Shown one piece after another: positions 16,940 to 25,596 of a stretch of 64,000 nt of DNA. The translations under genes and the position numbers were made by a program. Every line of letters begins with the position of its first letter. Within the stretch, counting starts at the first letter, position 1. The notes under the pieces were generated by a model. The model had not been told where the DNA came from and did not search any database. It worked only from the letters and a program-made list of their open reading frames with translations. The stretch is from positions 62,001-126,000 of the forward strand of contig CAZJTX010000001.1 in NCBI GenBank assembly GCA_964549115.1. The letters run 5' to 3'. The DNA is from CAKOSP01 sp964549115 (GTDB lineage Bacteria; Bacillota_I; Bacilli_A; RF39; UBA660).

Positions 16940-17662
16940 ATGAGATTAAAGAATAAAGTGGCGGTTATTACAGGCGGTACAAGTGGAATAGGATTTGCTT
17001 GTGCTAAAGATTTTATAAAAGAAGGTGCAAAAGTAGTTATATCCGGATCAAGAGATCGCGGACCTGAGTTATTAAAAGAACTTGGACCTAATGCTAGGTT
17101 TGTAAAGTGTGACGTTAGTAACGAAGAAGATGTTAAAAACTTAATGAACAAAACAGTTGAAATGTTTGGCAAGTTAGATATATTAGTAGCTAATGCTGGT
17201 ATTGGAGATGCAGACCCACTTGCAGATGAACCAACTGAGACTTGGCATAAAATATTAGACATTAACTTGACCGGTGTATTTTTATCAAACAAATATGCTA
17301 TTAAAAAAATGATGGTTAACAAAAGTGGTTCCATTATTAATATGTCTTCCATATTAGGAATAGTTGGAAATCCAGTCGCTCCTGCATATTGCGCATGTAA
17401 AGCTGGAGTTATAAACCTAACCAGATCAGCTGCTCTAGCATATTCAAAAGATGGAATTAGAGTTAATGCAATATCTCCGGCGTATATTAAAACTCCATTA
17501 ATAGAGTCGATACCAGAAGAAGATTTAATTCCATTACATCCAATTGGAAGATTAGGATTTGATTACGAGGTAGCCAAGGCTGTAACCTTCCTAGCTAGCG
17601 AAGATGCATCTTTTATAACAGGTGTAACACTACCAGTTGATGGCGGATATACAGCTCAATAA
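16940..17662 (+). CDS. short-chain dehydrogenase/reductase (FabG-like)
   Basis: 240-residue classical SDR with a Rossmann fold: nucleotide motif TGGTSGIG (11-18), NAGIG (86), catalytic Asn109, Ser137, Tyr150 and Lys154 (YCACK), and the C-terminal PVDGGY. An NAD(P)-dependent oxidoreductase; 3-oxoacyl-ACP reductase or a sugar/alcohol dehydrogenase are equally possible, since no fatty-acid genes are near. ATG 16940 is chosen because AGGTGA lies seven bases upstream; the frame is open back to 16919. Two overlapping -10-like TATAAT boxes (16908-16920) lack a good -35. Confidence 0.9.
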   Translation: MRLKNKVAVITGGTSGIGFACAKDFIKEGAKVVISGSRDRGPELLKELGPNARFVKCDVSNEEDVKNLMNKTVEMFGKLDILVANAGIGDADPLADEPTETWHKILDINLTGVFLSNKYAIKKMMVNKSGSIINMSSILGIVGNPVAPAYCACKAGVINLTRSAALAYSKDGIRVNAISPAYIKTPLIESIPEEDLIPLHPIGRLGFDYEVAKAVTFLASEDASFITGVTLPVDGGYTAQ

Positions 17663-17682
17663 CAAACACACGCCTTTACAAG

Positions 17683-17712
17683 CGGTTTACCAATTCGTGT
17701 AAACCGTTTTTT
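17683..17712 (+). terminator. terminator of the SDR gene
   Basis: Stem CGGTTTAC / GTAAACCG, eight-base loop, then TTTTTT. Confidence 0.9.
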
Positions 17713-17718
17713 AAATGC

Positions 17719-17747
17719 TTGTCAACTATAAGCGTTTCCTTTATAAT
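17719..17747 (+). promoter_or_regulatory. promoter of the small exported SipW-type protein
   Basis: TTGTCA, 17-base spacer, TATAAT. Predicted start of transcription near 17754, giving a leader of about 28 bases. Confidence 0.82.
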
Positions 17748-17781
17748 ATATTTACAGGGTAAGTTATGTAAAGGAGTGGCT

Positions 17782-18393
17782 ATGAAAGGTAAAGGTAAGA
17801 TTATTCTATTACTATTATCATTAACAATTACTATCGGCTTTATGAATAGTACCTATTCAAGATATGTTGCTGGTACTACTGGTAATGTTGAAGCTGACTT
17901 TGCTAAGTGGCAATTATTAGTAAACAATAATGATATTACTGATAATAATACTAACAGTATTAGTTTTACTCCTGTCATAGAACAAAGTGAACATGTAAGA
18001 GATAATGTTATCGCCCCTTCTTCAAAAGGATACTTCGATATTGAAATAGACCCTACTAATGTAGATGTATCATTTAAATATAAATTAAGTTTACAAATTG
18101 AAAATGAAGAAGTGCCAGATCTACTAATGAGTAAATACGCGGTGTTACCACTTGATTACGAAGAAGAAGACCCACTAACATTTATAAATATAATGGATAA
18201 CGAAATAGAGAACTCATTATATATGAACAACACAATAGAAAATTTCAAGTACGAAAAATTCACTATTAGAATATACTTTGAATGGTTTGACAATGAAGAA
18301 ACAGACCATACAGAAATAGGTTATTTAGCAGCTACTGAAGGTTATGAATTAGATATTAGTGCAGATATAACATTTGAACAAATATTCAATTAA
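17782..18393 (+). CDS. small exported protein with SipW-type signal (TasA/camelysin-like)
   Basis: 203 residues. A single N-terminal helix ends with the signature TYSRYVAGTTGNVEADFAKW, which in many Firmicutes marks small surface proteins exported with SipW-type signal peptidases. The rest is a beta-rich acidic domain. The frame runs back to 17719, but ATG 17782 has AAAGGAGT seven bases upstream. It is transcribed towards the minus-strand SipW operon and has its own promoter and terminator, so it may be made at a different level from the other substrates. Confidence 0.78.
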   Translation: MKGKGKIILLLLSLTITIGFMNSTYSRYVAGTTGNVEADFAKWQLLVNNNDITDNNTNSISFTPVIEQSEHVRDNVIAPSSKGYFDIEIDPTNVDVSFKYKLSLQIENEEVPDLLMSKYAVLPLDYEEEDPLTFINIMDNEIENSLYMNNTIENFKYEKFTIRIYFEWFDNEETDHTEIGYLAATEGYELDISADITFEQIFN

Positions 18394-18420
18394 AAACAAC
18401 TTTTAAAAGTTGTTTTTTTA
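18392..18420. terminator. bidirectional terminator
   Basis: Palindrome AACAACTTTTAAAAGTTGTT with A-rich and T-rich flanks, between the stops of the plus gene (18393) and the minus operon (18422). Confidence 0.85.
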
Positions 18421-18421
18421 T

Positions 18422-19645
18422 TTATAAGTTTATTTTTTCTACTGTAATAACTGGTACTATATTACATGATTCTAAATTATTCTTTTTATATATAGCAGAG
18501 GTGTTCTCATCTTCTTTTTTTATGGCAAATGTTGAGGTAGTATCATATACTGTATTAGTCCAATAACAATTATTAGAAACTAAATACTCCGGTTTGTTAT
18601 TAAAAGTAAATATAGAATTGTTTAATTTAGCTTTATTTATAATAGTATTTAATCTATCTCCATAATATATGTGACCTAAGATTTCGGGGGCTATACCCGT
18701 AGTTATTATTTGAGTATTTACAACGTCTTTAGAAACAATAGTTAATAAATCACCCACTTCTAAGCCTTTATAAGGAACAGTCCAACTTGAAGCTAATAAC
18801 TGCATATTAGAAGCATAATCTGTTTGATTTGATGTAACATACTGAGTTGAAGGGTCTAACATTAAATTAACCTCTAAATCCCCTTTTTTATTATCTCCAT
18901 CTATAACTCTAGTTTTATAACAATCATTACCCACACTTGAGCAAGCTTGATTTAATACTGGGTTAAATAACACCTTTTTCCCCATCGGATAATCAAGATC
19001 TGATGATGTTGCATCTTTTATATGTTGTTCCGCTATTACGCTAATAACTATCTTTATAGATGGTTGAATTAGGTAATTAGGATCTTGTAGTTTTTTATTG
19101 GCTTCGCTTTTTTGAAAAGCATATGCTCCATTACCCCATAAACTGTCAGCTTCATCATCATTTGAATCTAATGGCCATGAAATTGATACTGTAAATGTAC
19201 CTTCATCTCCGTGTGCTAATAAGTGGTTTTTACTAAAACTCATGTTAATATGAAAAGGATAATTATGAGATATAGAGTCCTCTATATAAAGAGTATTCGG
19301 ATTAATTTCATCATATTCATAATAATCTTCTTCGTTTCCTAGAATTCTAGCTGATGTTACAATATATTTTAAACTAGCATCAGAATCCCCCATGTTTTTT
19401 ATTTCCATCTTTTCACTTACTAAATCCATACCTGGGTGAATGTCCGATAAGCTAATTTCTATTTGATTAGAGATTGCCTCCCCGTCTTTAGTTAATTCTA
19501 TATACCATGCCTTAACATCTATCTCTGTAGTCATTGAAGATAATCCGCTGTAAGCAAACCACGCCAAAGTAACAGCCATAAAAGATGTGACTGCTAGTGC
19601 AACTGTTACTAAATTAGCTCTTATTATTTTTAGTTTCTTATTCAT
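18422..19645 (-). CDS. exported surface protein, distant AWF-family member
   Basis: 407 residues and last gene of the SipW/McrB-like operon. N-terminal helix (about 10-32) ends in LAWFAYSGL, matching the AWF mark of the proteins at 31-40 kb, followed by a segment (TEIDVKAWYIEL) that parallels the start of TasA-like domains. SLSDIHPGMDLVSEKMEIKN resembles the TasA/camelysin segment in which the chain becomes ordered. Two to three Cys pairs lie in the second half. Probably cleaved by the SipW-type peptidase encoded 17 bases upstream. Shine-Dalgarno AAGGT. Confidence 0.75.
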   Translation of the reverse strand: MNKKLKIIRANLVTVALAVTSFMAVTLAWFAYSGLSSMTTEIDVKAWYIELTKDGEAISNQIEISLSDIHPGMDLVSEKMEIKNMGDSDASLKYIVTSARILGNEEDYYEYDEINPNTLYIEDSISHNYPFHINMSFSKNHLLAHGDEGTFTVSISWPLDSNDDEADSLWGNGAYAFQKSEANKKLQDPNYLIQPSIKIVISVIAEQHIKDATSSDLDYPMGKKVLFNPVLNQACSSVGNDCYKTRVIDGDNKKGDLEVNLMLDPSTQYVTSNQTDYASNMQLLASSWTVPYKGLEVGDLLTIVSKDVVNTQIITTGIAPEILGHIYYGDRLNTIINKAKLNNSIFTFNNKPEYLVSNNCYWTNTVYDTTSTFAIKKEDENTSAIYKKNNLESCNIVPVITVEKINL

Positions 19646-19662
19646 CGGATACCTTCTTTAAA

Positions 19663-20214
19663 TTATACTGCGTTTCTCCTTTTTTCCTCTTTTGCTAACA
19701 ATGACGTTAGTATTTGAGCTCCAACTATATAAAATGTCGGAATTATACAAAATAATAAAAATCCTATTTTATTACTTATTACTTTATATATAAACGACAA
19801 CACTACTGAACGATAAATTATCTTACCGTATAATTGATCTTCTGATATAATTGGGTCTTCAATTATATTGGCTAAACCTTTAGCTGAAAAATAATATTTT
19901 CCATCTGAGGATTGCATTACGTTTGTAACTTCGTGAGTTACTACTTTTCCTTTAAAGCTACCCTCTTTACCTTGGTAACTAATCGGATCCCCAATTTTTA
20001 TTGATGAGGGCGGTACCTCTTTTGAGATTAACACATCTCCTACGTCATACTTAGGCATCATACTACCAGATATGACGGAAAACATTCGATATTTAAATAT
20101 TGAAACCTGATTATTACTTATTCTTTGCAATAAAACTACTACTATAAACGCTAGTAGTAAAATAGTAACCACAACATTTAATATCTTTTTTGTTATTTTA
20201 AATGCTTTTTTCAT
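19663..20214 (-). CDS. signal peptidase I, SipW/ER type
   Basis: 183 residues, membrane helix at 10-30, extracytoplasmic catalytic domain and one or two helices after residue 133. Catalytic Ser51 sits in VISGSMMP, and the general base is His94 in KVVTHEV where ordinary bacterial enzymes have Lys; a Ser-His pair is the hallmark of SipW and the eukaryotic/archaeal group. YYFSAKGLANIIEDP matches the conserved later box. It would cleave the TasA-like and AWF-type precursors encoded around it. Its start overlaps the previous stop (TAATG). It is the only stand-alone intact peptidase of this type in the window. Confidence 0.92.
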   Translation of the reverse strand: MKKAFKITKKILNVVVTILLLAFIVVVLLQRISNNQVSIFKYRMFSVISGSMMPKYDVGDVLISKEVPPSSIKIGDPISYQGKEGSFKGKVVTHEVTNVMQSSDGKYYFSAKGLANIIEDPIISEDQLYGKIIYRSVVLSFIYKVISNKIGFLLFCIIPTFYIVGAQILTSLLAKEEKRRNAV

Positions 20215-21353
20215 TAAACGACTCCTTTTTTATTTTCTTTTAAGAACCTTTTCATTTCATCTTGGAATTGTTTTTTAATTTCTGTTTCTCCAGCAGTTCT
20301 CTTTATTTTCTCATTTTTAATTTCATCTGCAATCATTTTTATAATTTCGTCTTCACTTATATCATAACCACTATTTAGAAGAATCTCAATAACTCTTCGT
20401 ATTTGTTCCGTAATCATAACGATTCCATAATGATATAATTTTTCGTTTTGATCTCGTTTTCTACTTGAAATTGAATCTAAAACATAATAACTCATTAAAA
20501 ACGCATCGTCTAATATTCCACGCACCATTTCATTACCTGTTGTCTCTAACGATTGTTTACCTTGGGCATTTTCTTTAATCATGTCTTGATTTAATAAAAA
20601 TTGCCATAACTTACTTGCAATTTGGAAGTTGGGGTTTTTTAATATCATATTAGTTTTTCTAATTGGAGGAATAACAAATGGTACTCTTGCTTTTTCTAAT
20701 GATGTAACAAATTCACTTCTTCTCCAGTTAGTTAAATAATCTTGAACAAATTTTATTCTAGATCTTATATCTTCAATTTCTTTTGCAAACTCCTCAGGGT
20801 TTTTATCTTTTGGTAATTCTCCAGAAGTAATTCTAAATTCTATATCTATTTTTTCAACATCTGTTTTAGCAGTAGATGAATATTCAAGATGTTTATGGTT
20901 TTTCATCTCAAAGTTATCTAACATTCTCTCTTTATCCAAGACAAATCTTAACATATGATCTATTAAAGTATATATAAATCTGTTTTCATATGTATTATAA
21001 GTTTCTTCTCTTCTTTCAATTAATATCTTAGATGGTTGAACCTCCATAGTTTCTAAATCTATTTTATCGATAAAGTGAGTATTTTTAGCCAAGTTTTTAA
21101 CACTTGCCACCCCTATTTTTTTGGCTTTTTCTATTGTTACTATGTCTTCTTCATTTATAAGCGCCATTCTAGGATTCTTTATAATGTTATCGATATAAGG
21201 ACAAGCAAACTCTAGTTCATCCAACCAATTTAAAGACATTGTATCACTGTCTACTTCCGACTTGTAATACATTGAAGAATCTACACTATCCATGAATAGT
21301 GTAGCTTTTTCTTTTGCTAATTCTGTATTTTCAACATTAATCTTTTTAGCCAA
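20214..21353 (-). CDS. DUF2357/McrC-like partner protein, nuclease not visible
   Basis: 379 residues, soluble. The segment QPSKILIERREETYNTYENRF (split here: core TYENRF at 121-126), with NPRMALINEEDIVTIEKAKKIG upstream, is the pattern I know from DUF2357 proteins that pair with McrB-type ATPases. McrC proteins normally continue into a PD-(D/E)XK nuclease; here the C-terminal half is helical, rich in Arg and Lys, and shows no Asp...Glu-X-Lys signature. It is encoded 12 bases after the McrB-like gene and overlaps sipW by one base. I infer an ATPase regulator or adaptor. Start is TTG with AGGAGTG upstream. Confidence 0.7.
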   Translation of the reverse strand: MAKKINVENTELAKEKATLFMDSVDSSMYYKSEVDSDTMSLNWLDELEFACPYIDNIIKNPRMALINEEDIVTIEKAKKIGVASVKNLAKNTHFIDKIDLETMEVQPSKILIERREETYNTYENRFIYTLIDHMLRFVLDKERMLDNFEMKNHKHLEYSSTAKTDVEKIDIEFRITSGELPKDKNPEEFAKEIEDIRSRIKFVQDYLTNWRRSEFVTSLEKARVPFVIPPIRKTNMILKNPNFQIASKLWQFLLNQDMIKENAQGKQSLETTGNEMVRGILDDAFLMSYYVLDSISSRKRDQNEKLYHYGIVMITEQIRRVIEILLNSGYDISEDEIIKMIADEIKNEKIKRTAGETEIKKQFQDEMKRFLKENKKGVV

Positions 21354-21365
21354 GACTAATCACTC

Positions 21366-22907
21366 CTAAATTGATTTTTTCAATCTTTCCAAATAATCTA
21401 TACACTCTATCATTGCTCCATTTCCGAATTCCTTATTTAAGTATGCAATAAATGGATCAACTTCATCTCTTATTAATGTAATATTTAATTGGTCAAATTT
21501 TCTTAAAATTTTCTTTGCTATAAAGTAATCTATAGCTTCTACTTCTTCTCCCCCACAAGCAACATACACTGGAACAAATGTATTTAATTGTTTCATAATT
21601 CTGTTACCAAAAGCTATTCTAAAATGTTTAATAACATAATCATCCATTGCTCTAACTTTATCTATATTTGATTCTGAAACTTTTATTTGTTCTTCTGCTT
21701 CTTTAAATAATCCTTCTAAATAACTAGAATTAATATCCATTGCTGCCTGTTCTCTACTCTTAAATGGATCAATTCTACTATTGATATCTATCGGCATAGC
21801 TCTATCATAAACTTTATCCGTAACCATGAAGGTCGAGTCGTCGTTGTTAATTGTTCCGATATACCATAGATTTTCCGGTAGTATTAATTTACCATTTTCT
21901 ATTCTTTTAGGGTCATCTGGCCAAGCACTACTTACTACTTCAATTACCCACTCACTTCTTGATGGCATTTCATATATAGATAACATCTCCGCAAAGTAAT
22001 ACTCAACTCTCGCAATGTTCATCTCGTCTAATATAATTGTGTGAACATCGTCGTTAAATCCAGCTTCGTATAATTCCGCTAAAACATCTGATTCGTTAAA
22101 CTTTTTCGTAAATTCGTTAAAGTATCCTAATAATTCTGTTTTATCTCTCCAAGACGGTTCAACTGATGCTATACATGCATCAACGTTAACAAACTTACCC
22201 CAAGCATATGCTAGAGAGGTTTTACCAGTACCAGATATACCTTGTAAGATAATTAACTTACCACAAGCTAAACCCGCCATAAATGGTCTTAAAATACTAT
22301 AATCATAATACAATCTTAATTGACTAGCAGCGAATGCTCTAAAGTTGTCGGTTAATTCTTTTAAATTAAAATTATTACCATAATTTTTAACTTTATATCC
22401 TTTGTATTCTTCGTCTAATTTTGTAAGTTTAGTAAATCTAACATTAGCTAAATCTATTTCGCCTTCTTCTAATTCTTCTCCATCTTCAGTCAACTGAACT
22501 TCTTCGTCATCAGGAGATAATCCTAGTTGCGAAACTTTCATTGCCATGATCTCATCTTTTTCTTTCATAAGTTTTTTAACTTGATGATTTAAATCTCCGA
22601 TTTCATTTAAAAGTTCTTCTTGATTATATTTTCCTCTTCCAAATTGAATGTATCTTTTAATACCCCAAAAGATTAACCAAAAAGTTAATCCTACCATAGC
22701 AACTAAAACTAAAACAGTTAAACCCACTAATATCCATTCAACAGTTGTAAAACTTGTATTGTATGAGTTAAATACTTTTTGATAGTTCGTAAACTTAAAC
22801 ATTTTAGCAAAGCCCGAACCTATTCCTTTAAATATAGTTATAACTCCATCAAAGAATATTGAGATAAACTCATAAAAGAATCTTACAAATGTGTGCATAT
22901 TAATCAC
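21366..22907 (-). CDS. membrane-anchored McrB-type AAA+ ATPase
   Basis: 513 residues. Hydrophobic N-terminus (amphipathic 8-38; clear membrane helix 58-83), coiled coil about 95-125, acidic linker, then an AAA+ core: Walker A GISGTGKTS (223-231), VEPSWRDKTELLGYFN (249-264), Walker B with the McrB signature LDEMNIARVEYYFAEMLS (293-310), sensor region GTINNDDSTF and VYDRA (366-370). These three signatures are those of McrB GTPases, not of MoxR or Lon. There is no N-terminal DNA-binding domain. The start is GTG 22907 (overlapping the upstream stop) or ATG 22898. Likely an energy-providing machine at the inner face of the membrane. Confidence 0.9.
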   Translation of the reverse strand: MINMHTFVRFFYEFISIFFDGVITIFKGIGSGFAKMFKFTNYQKVFNSYNTSFTTVEWILVGLTVLVLVAMVGLTFWLIFWGIKRYIQFGRGKYNQEELLNEIGDLNHQVKKLMKEKDEIMAMKVSQLGLSPDDEEVQLTEDGEELEEGEIDLANVRFTKLTKLDEEYKGYKVKNYGNNFNLKELTDNFRAFAASQLRLYYDYSILRPFMAGLACGKLIILQGISGTGKTSLAYAWGKFVNVDACIASVEPSWRDKTELLGYFNEFTKKFNESDVLAELYEAGFNDDVHTIILDEMNIARVEYYFAEMLSIYEMPSRSEWVIEVVSSAWPDDPKRIENGKLILPENLWYIGTINNDDSTFMVTDKVYDRAMPIDINSRIDPFKSREQAAMDINSSYLEGLFKEAEEQIKVSESNIDKVRAMDDYVIKHFRIAFGNRIMKQLNTFVPVYVACGGEEVEAIDYFIAKKILRKFDQLNITLIRDEVDPFIAYLNKEFGNGAMIECIDYLERLKKSI

Positions 22908-24927
22908 TTTCTCCTTCTTTTAACTTCTTATATATATTTTCATAAATAATATTACCTTTATAATCATTAATTATACTTACTGGTGTATTATCTTTTACTT
23001 TTCTTGTCATAAACAAGTAATCTGCCAAATATATTCTTGTTTTATCTTTTACAGCTAATTTAGCATTAGTATCTAATATTAAAGCAAACTTGTAACCTAA
23101 TTGTTTTAATTCTTTAATAATTTTATGATTAGCATTTAAGTCCTCATATGTAATACATGAAATAACATTATCCTTTGCATATTCATTATCAAATAAACCA
23201 AACAATCTTTGTGTTTTCTTTACCTTTGGATATAAACTACCTGGAACATCTATATAATATTTTTTATCATGTTTATTATTAACTATATCATTTACTAGTT
23301 GTTTTAATAATAATGTGATTAATATTTCTAGTTTGTCCTCCGCTACTACTCCTTCATTATATGTTTTATCAATTATGTAATCACTAAACACTTTGCTAAA
23401 CGTAATATTGTGAGCTAATTTAACAACTTTCATATACTTTCTTGTTCTTACTTTAAAGAAGTCTAACTCAAATGTTGGAGCTCCCTCTTCCTCAAAGTAA
23501 TATACATATAAATCTTTATATTTGTTTTGAACTTTAAGTATTTTCTCCGCCATATGTGGATGTTTTTCTTCTTCCCATTCTTTAAAGTTTTTAGCTAATG
23601 TCTTTTTAATAAATTCTTGCTTAACTTTATCTTCTTTTACAGTTTTATTAGCATGCTCTAAATGAGACACAACATTATAGTACTCAGAATATTTTTTAAT
23701 AATGGTTTTTTCTTTATCGTCTTTTGTTTCTTTTAATAAGTCTTTCTCAAGTCTTTTTACTACTTTTAACATTTTATCTGTTATATTTTTCTCTACCGGT
23801 TTAATTGGTACACCTTTATAGAAATTATAATAATAACCTTTAACATAATGTTCACTATAATCTTTTTTAAACTTAGAATTAATTACATACTTTAGATCAT
23901 CTTGGTTTAACAAGTCTACTATTTCAATAATTTCTTCTTGTTTTAAAGTTAGTAATAACTCCAGTACATTATCAGCCTTAGTTTCTTTCTTAGGCATTAC
24001 TAATGGTTCTCTTGGTTTTTCTTTTTCTACTTCTTCTTTTGGCTCTTCTTTTACCACTGGTACTGGCTTTTGTTCTTTCATTTCTGTATTTGCAATTTCT
24101 AATAAGGTCTCATCTATCTCAGATTCATCAACCGATATCATCCTAAACAATACCGTTTCCGATTCTTCATCACTTATTGTATCCTCTTCAGTCGATTTCT
24201 CCTCGATTACTTCTTCTTTTGGTTCTTCTTTTACCTCTTCCTCTTCCATATCATCAATTAATACAGTCTTAAAAGTAACGGTTTTTTCTAAGTCTTCATT
24301 TATTTTATCTATATCTTCATCTTTAACTGTTATAACTTCAGTTAATTCTTTTTTAAGTTTTGGTTTTTTCTTTTCTTTTATCGGTCTTTCTTCTTTTGGG
24401 ACAGGTTTATAAGTTTTTAATATATAATTAAAAATAACCACGGTTAACAATGCCGAAAACAATACCATTTTATTTAATATAACTTTTCTAAATATTCCAA
24501 CATTAGGTATAATCTTTACTACTTTACCTACTATTTGTTTTGAAGATACAGGTTCATCTTTAACTTTATTAGCATCTCCCTTAGTTATATATTTATCTTG
24601 ATATATACCTACTACTCTATGTGTAATAAACTCTTGATTAGATTCAAAAGTTATAACATCATTTAATTTAACATCTTTTGTTAACTTAACAATAACCCAG
24701 TCTTGAGGCATGATGTGTTTAGCCATACTCCCAGTTTCTACTTCAAACAAAGAATATCCAAAAAATGTCGCATGTTTGGAATCAGTAAACTTTGTTTTTA
24801 AGTTTATAAATATAACAAGTACTAGTGTTAAACTAAATAAAAAAATTAGTATATTTAAAAATATATTCGCTATTTTTTTAAATACTTTATTATTGTCAAT
24901 TACCCCGTTTTTTATCTTCTCTATCAT
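22900..24927 (-). CDS. SipW-type signal peptidase fused to a long cytosolic domain
   Basis: 675 residues. Residues 1-175 are a complete SipW-type peptidase: helix 20-42, Ser67 in VETGSMAK, His103 in FITHRVVG, ITKGDANKVKDEP box, second helix 152-171. It is followed by an acidic, Glu/Lys/Pro-rich linker (175-310) and a structured region (310-675). The last 190 residues, with KYYIDVPGS, an ITYEDL strand and HKIIKELKQLGYKFALILD, run parallel to EAL-domain barrels but lack the Glu-Ala-Leu catalytic motif; this likeness is weak. It overlaps the McrB-like gene by eight bases. No Shine-Dalgarno is visible at the ATG. Confidence 0.85.
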   Translation of the reverse strand: MIEKIKNGVIDNNKVFKKIANIFLNILIFLFSLTLVLVIFINLKTKFTDSKHATFFGYSLFEVETGSMAKHIMPQDWVIVKLTKDVKLNDVITFESNQEFITHRVVGIYQDKYITKGDANKVKDEPVSSKQIVGKVVKIIPNVGIFRKVILNKMVLFSALLTVVIFNYILKTYKPVPKEERPIKEKKKPKLKKELTEVITVKDEDIDKINEDLEKTVTFKTVLIDDMEEEEVKEEPKEEVIEEKSTEEDTISDEESETVLFRMISVDESEIDETLLEIANTEMKEQKPVPVVKEEPKEEVEKEKPREPLVMPKKETKADNVLELLLTLKQEEIIEIVDLLNQDDLKYVINSKFKKDYSEHYVKGYYYNFYKGVPIKPVEKNITDKMLKVVKRLEKDLLKETKDDKEKTIIKKYSEYYNVVSHLEHANKTVKEDKVKQEFIKKTLAKNFKEWEEEKHPHMAEKILKVQNKYKDLYVYYFEEEGAPTFELDFFKVRTRKYMKVVKLAHNITFSKVFSDYIIDKTYNEGVVAEDKLEILITLLLKQLVNDIVNNKHDKKYYIDVPGSLYPKVKKTQRLFGLFDNEYAKDNVISCITYEDLNANHKIIKELKQLGYKFALILDTNAKLAVKDKTRIYLADYLFMTRKVKDNTPVSIINDYKGNIIYENIYKKLKEGESD

Positions 24928-24985
24928 ATATAAATATTATCATATTAAAACTGTTTTTACAACGATTATACTGTTATGAAAATAA

Positions 24986-25013
24986 AAAGAACATCTTTTT
25001 TTTGATGTTCTTA
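24986..25013 (-). terminator. hairpin inside the SipW operon
   Basis: Stem AAGAACATC / GATGTTCTT around an eight-base loop, followed by TTTTATTTT on the minus strand. It overlaps the stop codon of the degenerate SipW gene and would end or attenuate transcription before the 675-residue fusion gene, which has a promoter-like TTGTAA-15-GATAAT just upstream of its start. Confidence 0.78.
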
Positions 25014-25538
25014 AGCGTAATTTTCTTTTCCGTATCTTATTTCTACAACTAAAGCATATATTTGATATATAAATATTAGGAAACATGGTATGAGAATGAC
25101 AAACAAGAATCCCATTGTAGACCCTACCACTGAGAGGAATGTACCCATAAACTCATAAGACTTCGTTGGTTGTCCTATTATAAATTCATCTTTAAATATA
25201 CGTCCATTTTCAAACACTATTCGTTTATTGTCGCTATCTACTACCCCTAGTTTACCAAATTCAATATGAACGATCTTTCCCTCTACAACATAAACAAACA
25301 TTTCTTTGCCTATTTTATAATCTTGTAATTTTTTACTCTCCGTTAAAACTAAAGACCCTTTTTTAAACTTTTCTGAAGAATTTTGAGTATTAATTAATAC
25401 TAATGACGTATCCCCAAATTGAGTTACACCATATTTATTTCTATAAATTAATACTAAAGCCATCGCCGTAGCAAATATAAAAAATGCTAAGACTAATAAA
25501 CCTACAAAAAACGTTTTTACTTTCTTTAATATCTTCAT
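25011..25538 (-). CDS. catalytically dead SipW-like protein
   Basis: 175 residues with the length, topology and segment order of the SipW at 19.7 kb: helix 10-31, a beta-rich ectodomain, and a terminal helix pair (135-165). Aligning GSLVLTES with the GDVLISKE of the active enzyme puts Asn53 where Ser51 should be (INTQNSS against ISGSMMP). The His box reads KIVHIEF, shifted by one from KVVTHEV. Both catalytic residues are therefore lost, while the fold appears kept. I infer a scaffold or substrate-holding subunit for the active peptidases. Shine-Dalgarno ATAGGTGA. Confidence 0.78.
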   Translation of the reverse strand: MKILKKVKTFFVGLLVLAFFIFATAMALVLIYRNKYGVTQFGDTSLVLINTQNSSEKFKKGSLVLTESKKLQDYKIGKEMFVYVVEGKIVHIEFGKLGVVDSDNKRIVFENGRIFKDEFIIGQPTKSYEFMGTFLSVVGSTMGFLFVILIPCFLIFIYQIYALVVEIRYGKENYA

Positions 25539-25596
25539 AATTCACCTATCCTTAATATACCACATTATTTATTAACTAACAATTATATTGACATCT

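Noticed and set aside
20214..22907. An McrBC-type modification-dependent restriction system
   Set aside because: The ATPase has a membrane helix and coiled coil where a methyl-DNA-reading domain should be, the partner shows no nuclease motif, and there is no methylase or other defence gene around.
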